20,285 nt of DNA, taken from contig MPUH01001248.1 of assembly GCA_001970955.1 (NCBI GenBank), positions 1 through 20,285 on the forward strand, read 5' to 3'. Positions 17,091-20,285 of this stretch are shown here, piece by piece. How positions within the stretch are numbered: position 1 is the first letter of the stretch; the number at the start of each line of letters is the position of its first letter. Under the pieces are notes generated by a model. The model had not been told where the DNA came from. It made no database searches and saw only the letters and a list, made by a program, of their open reading frames with translations. A program made the position numbers and the translations under genes. Source of the stretch: Stentor coeruleus (Eukaryota; Ciliophora; Heterotrichea; Heterotrichida; Stentoridae).

Positions 17091-19394
17091 ATGGACCTTA
17101 AATTCAACAACCTCAGAGATGCAATCTCACGTTATAGCTTAGATAAGAGCACAATCCCAAGTCTGCTCAGACTGATTGTCCAAGACCCAGCAAAACAAGA
17201 CTTAATAGACTACTTAGAGAAATACATTGAAGAAAAGGAAATAGAAATCCATGAAATATGTGCAGACCATAGTGATGAGCTGCTTAACTCTTTAGACTTA
17301 GTAAATCAAATGAGAGATGCATTCAAAACAGCCCGTGAGGATGTAGGCTACCTACAAAGCGGCATCCAAGAAATTGGGAGCTTTTTGATTGAAGCTTACA
17401 ACAAAATTGAAGAGCCCAAAAAGAAGGTCCAAAACATGCAAAGCGCTTTGGAATATTTAGAAGAAATGAGCTCTGCGGTATTTCTCCTTAACAAAGCTCA
17501 ATCACAAATACTTGGTTTAAGGCACATTTCTGCATTAAGAACTTTAAACAAGGCTAAGTCTTTAAGCTTTTTAAAAGAGTTTCATACAGATACTAGTAGA
17601 ATAATTTTGAACATCATCCCAGCAATGGAAAAGCAAGTTGAAGATAAGATTGAAGAGAGTTTAAGTGACTGGCTAGTGAAAACTAGGAAAAAAGCAGAAG
17701 CGCTTGGGAAACAACTTTTTATACAAGCTGAAGGCCGCATAGCACTTGATAAACAGAAAAAATACAAAGAAAACCAGAAAGGTTATAAAACAAGAGAAAG
17801 TGTTATTATGGCAATACAGACAATGAAAAGTATAAGACCATCAATAAAGCCATCAAGAGAGCTAAATTCTTATATGATGACAAGACTAGCTTCAATACGG
17901 CAATCATCAAGAGTTACAACTCACAAAGCTTTTGAAGCATCAGAAGCAGCAGTGATTTCTGTAGATTTCTCAGCGCTGATCCAGTTTGAAAGTGTGTTTG
18001 AAGCTCTAGGCAAAGCAAAAGAATTCAGAGAAAAACTAAAGTATACAAGAAAAGCTCAAATACTTCAAACTATATCATATTATGAAAAACCAAGAGAGAA
18101 ACTTGAAGCTCTAGCTGGTCAGCTTCTTATAGAAAAAGAGCTTTATGAGCATGATGACAGACTTAGAAGTGAAGAAGAACTTCAAGGAATCTGGATTGAA
18201 ACTGTAACTCAATTAGAAAGAGCAATACAAGAGTTCATATCAGTATCAAAATCATCCCAACAGATCTTAGAAATAAAAAAATGCTCAGTTCTTTTTGTTA
18301 ACTCAACTTTAAAATCTAAGTTCACACATAGAAGCTATGAGCTTTATCAATTACTTGATAAAAACCATAAATTATACAGAGAGTCATTGTTAGTGAATTT
18401 TAGAAGTGAAGCTTTGAAGATAATTGAGGTTGAAACATACTCATTTTTAAAGACAAGTGAACTTGAAGGAAGGAATTTAGAAGAAGTTGGGTTGTTTATG
18501 GAACCAAACAATGGGGTTTACCCGTTTAGTAAGTCGGTACCAGACTTAGGAGATTTAGTTAAAAGGTATGTGTGGATGGACCTTGCTTATTTAGAGTATA
18601 TATTTGAGAGAACTGGTGAAGAGCTTTTTAAAACTATAGATGAACTTATGCAGTCAGCTAATAAACTGCTTTTCCAACAAATAAATGAATCTACAGTACT
18701 GCAGACAGCAATTTTAGCTATAAATACGAACTTTTTATATAAGAGTTTCAGCTATATTTATGAGTTTTTTGAAGATGTCACAGGGGCAAGTAGAGAATTT
18801 TCTGCCAGAGAAGTTTTTATTGAGCTTAAAGACAAATGCGAAAGCGCTATTTTTTCTAAAATGCAAGACTCTATTTCAACTTATATCAATCTTATTAGAG
18901 ACTTTTGTCCTGAAAAAGCTGAAGCGCATCATTGGCTTAAAAATATGCTTGAGTATATAAGTAATACCGCAGGATCTTTGGAAACTTTGCTTGGGCTCCA
19001 GCTGAGTTCTACAGCTTTGTTTGCAAGTTTTCAGTATTTTTCTAATCAGATTATTAATGCACTTAAGAAAACTGATCTGAAATTTAATGTGATTTTCGCA
19101 TTGTGTCTTGAAAAAGATTTGAATGTTATTACGCTTTTTACACAGGAATCACTGCTGTGTAGAAAAGTTCCAGGACTTGGAGATGCACTTGTTGAGATTA
19201 AGGAGTTCACAAGTCTTTTTGTGAATAATGATATTGAAAGTTTGAAAGACCAAGGGTTAAGAGAGAAAAGATATTCTAGGCTTGATCCTAAGAGTTTAGC
19301 TTTGATATTTGAAAAGTATAAAGAGACTAAAGGAAAGGATCCTAAGCAAAAAGTTGTCCTTGCTGTTGCTAAAAAACTTAAGGAAATTAACTAG
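17091..19394 (+). CDS. SEC15: Exocyst complex subunit Sec15 (EXOC6)
   Basis: 767 residues with no intron, close to the usual length of about 800. The N-terminal 130 residues form a long helical bundle with the family pattern of an IEE/HEI...CADHSDELL region and Leu-rich heptads. LRHISALRTLNKAKS (142-156) matches the Sec15 stretch in which the chain narrows to an ALktL helix. DKIEESLSDWLVKTRKKAEALG (185-206) matches the conserved WLxxIRxxaxxIG segment. The C-terminus RYSRLDPKSLALIFEKYKE (from about 727) matches the end of Sec15 (YxRxnPxxaLxLLEK). Sec15 belongs to the octameric exocyst that tethers secretory vesicles to the plasma membrane and binds Rab11/Sec4-type GTPases. The ATG at 17091 follows a C-rich leader. 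Ends at TAG. Confidence 0.88.
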   Translation: MDLKFNNLRDAISRYSLDKSTIPSLLRLIVQDPAKQDLIDYLEKYIEEKEIEIHEICADHSDELLNSLDLVNQMRDAFKTAREDVGYLQSGIQEIGSFLIEAYNKIEEPKKKVQNMQSALEYLEEMSSAVFLLNKAQSQILGLRHISALRTLNKAKSLSFLKEFHTDTSRIILNIIPAMEKQVEDKIEESLSDWLVKTRKKAEALGKQLFIQAEGRIALDKQKKYKENQKGYKTRESVIMAIQTMKSIRPSIKPSRELNSYMMTRLASIRQSSRVTTHKAFEASEAAVISVDFSALIQFESVFEALGKAKEFREKLKYTRKAQILQTISYYEKPREKLEALAGQLLIEKELYEHDDRLRSEEELQGIWIETVTQLERAIQEFISVSKSSQQILEIKKCSVLFVNSTLKSKFTHRSYELYQLLDKNHKLYRESLLVNFRSEALKIIEVETYSFLKTSELEGRNLEEVGLFMEPNNGVYPFSKSVPDLGDLVKRYVWMDLAYLEYIFERTGEELFKTIDELMQSANKLLFQQINESTVLQTAILAINTNFLYKSFSYIYEFFEDVTGASREFSAREVFIELKDKCESAIFSKMQDSISTYINLIRDFCPEKAEAHHWLKNMLEYISNTAGSLETLLGLQLSSTALFASFQYFSNQIINALKKTDLKFNVIFALCLEKDLNVITLFTQESLLCRKVPGLGDALVEIKEFTSLFVNNDIESLKDQGLREKRYSRLDPKSLALIFEKYKETKGKDPKQKVVLAVAKKLKEIN

Positions 19395-19894
19395 TTGATA
19401 ATTTTTCTTCATTCTTTAGAGTTGCATTCTAAGTAATGATCATCATGCTCGCGCATTTTTGTATAAGTGTCATAAATTATCACTACATAATGCAAATAGA
19501 AAAATAATAACAGATATTTAATCTTTCATTTATTAAATGCAAGTCTTGCTTCTTAATTAATAATAGTTATTATTATTGATTTATAACCAAATCAAGTAGC
19601 ATTATGAGCACTAAATCGTAAATTATAGTAAAACTATACTGATCCTATAATAGGTGCGGCTACTAATGCCATTGAAGGAGTATAGAATAATATAAACACC
19701 TAATCTCTCAATACAATAGGATTCAAGCCTTAACTAAGCCTGTATATACGGAGAAAATTAGCAAAACTCATATTTGGGATAGTTTCATCAGCTCATTAAA
19801 TATTGAATAATTTATTATGATTCTGTCCTGTTATGCTTGTAAAATACTTAACACTTTGAATGCTTTATAATTTTATATAAGTCAATAACCTTAA
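19395..19894. other. Spacer with possible decayed coding sequence
   Basis: No intact gene. In the + frame containing 19644, residues after Asp-Pro run through several TAA/TAG/TGA codons. Between them, LYIRRKLAKLIFGIVSS (from 19737) resembles FYILRRLIIFLFIAFSS of the membrane protein at the start of the window (7 of 16 aligned residues identical, no gap). Stop density is about what random AT-rich DNA would give, so a decayed paralogue is only a possibility. Confidence 0.25.
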
Positions 19895-20285
19895 AGTTTT
19901 TACTATGAAAAAAAATCTAATTCTCTAACCCCAAATTGGAAAAAAAAATTTAAAAGAGAAAATATGATTACTAGAATGCCAGCATATACACCACCTATAA
20001 TAAAATCAGCTAAGCCTCTTCCTAAATGGTTTTTAACTTTTTTGAAATGTTTATAAGAGAATATAAAGAAAAGATAATTAGATACTTACAAAAACTTAAA
20101 TTATTCAATAGCAAGCAAATCGGAAAAAATGATACATTCAGGCATAGTGCTAATACTCCCAGTAATTATAGTCACAGAAAAAAATATAGAACTGTGGACA
20201 TAGAAGATCTTGGTTTTCGATACATCCAAAACTCCTTATCTCACAACCTTTTAGAATATAAAGAAGTGGATTCATCCAATTTAAT
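19895..20285 (+). CDS. Hypothetical protein, 3'-partial, disturbed frame
   Basis: From 20026 (ATG after an in-frame TAA) the frame is open to the window edge, 86 codons; a second ATG lies at 20047. A different frame, open from 19895 with an ATG at 19964, reads through MITRMPAYTPPIIK...PKWFLTF and would join it if the T6 run at 20038-20043 were one base longer. The predicted chain has a hydrophobic-aromatic start, then Lys-rich helices (EYKEKIIRYLQKLKL), then Ser/Asn-rich sequence. The Lys-rich part is like the cytosolic tail of the membrane protein at the window start, a weak resemblance. No domain recognised. It may be a gene with a frame slip or the end of a decayed one. Confidence 0.35.

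Noticed and set aside
17582..18960. Minus frame 17582-17767 and plus frame 18760-18960 inside Sec15
   Set aside because: Overlap the conserved Sec15 frame completely.
19881..19896. GTCAATAACCTTAAAG as a 16-nt intron
   Set aside because: Length and ends fit, but 5' GTC is unlike the GTA of the other introns and the upstream frame has stops a few codons away.
19644..19920. Reading TAA/TAG as Gln and TGA as Trp gives a long open stretch
   Set aside because: Genes in the window end at all three stops, and eight or so stops in about 90 codons is what random AT-rich sequence predicts.

Overview
The window looks like macronuclear DNA of a heterotrich ciliate, most probably Stentor or a close relative. 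It is very AT-rich, genes are packed tightly on both strands, and TAA, TAG and TGA all end genes, so the code looks standard. Three reading-frame breaks are repaired exactly by removing 15-16 nt GT...AG introns (896-910, 14930-14945, 15466-15480). Introns this small are known from Stentor and Blepharisma, and Blepharisma reads TGA as Trp. Species identity is inference from these traits.

Layout. 2-1264 (+): 3' part of a multi-pass membrane protein gene. 1909-6409 (-): a giant multidomain gene, broken once by a frame slip at an A7 run. It encodes a receiver-like N-terminus, an arginine-type (R-S-ExE) ADP-ribosyltransferase fold, six or seven ubiquitin-like modules, a Cys-rich zinc region and a WD40 propeller. 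6930-8039 (-): coiled-coil protein. 8633-9718 (+): divergent TraB/TIKI-like protein. 9734-10468 (-): acylated ABHD17-like hydrolase with Cys in place of the nucleophilic Ser. 10963-11553 (-): VAP/Scs2-type MSP protein. 11588-13855 (-): TFxP-motif protein of the kind found in cilia and basal bodies. 14300-15602 (-): coiled-coil protein reconstructed from three exons. 15693-16354 (-): leucine-rich-repeat protein with a second A7 frame break. 17091-19394 (+): exocyst subunit Sec15. 19895-20285 (+): a disturbed, 3'-partial reading frame in poor sequence context.

The genes do not form one pathway. Several concern membranes and trafficking (Sec15, VAP, the ABHD17-like protein). Others look cytoskeletal or scaffolding (the TFxP protein, two coiled-coil proteins and the LRR protein). 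Spacers between same-strand or convergent genes can be as short as 15-35 nt. Most longer spacers change from G-rich to C-rich on the + strand.

The strongest candidate for something undescribed is the ADP-ribosyltransferase/poly-ubiquitin-like/WD40 protein. Next are the Ser-to-Cys ABHD17-like protein and the homopolymer frame breaks. No rRNA, tRNA, CRISPR array, telomere or transposon was recognised.
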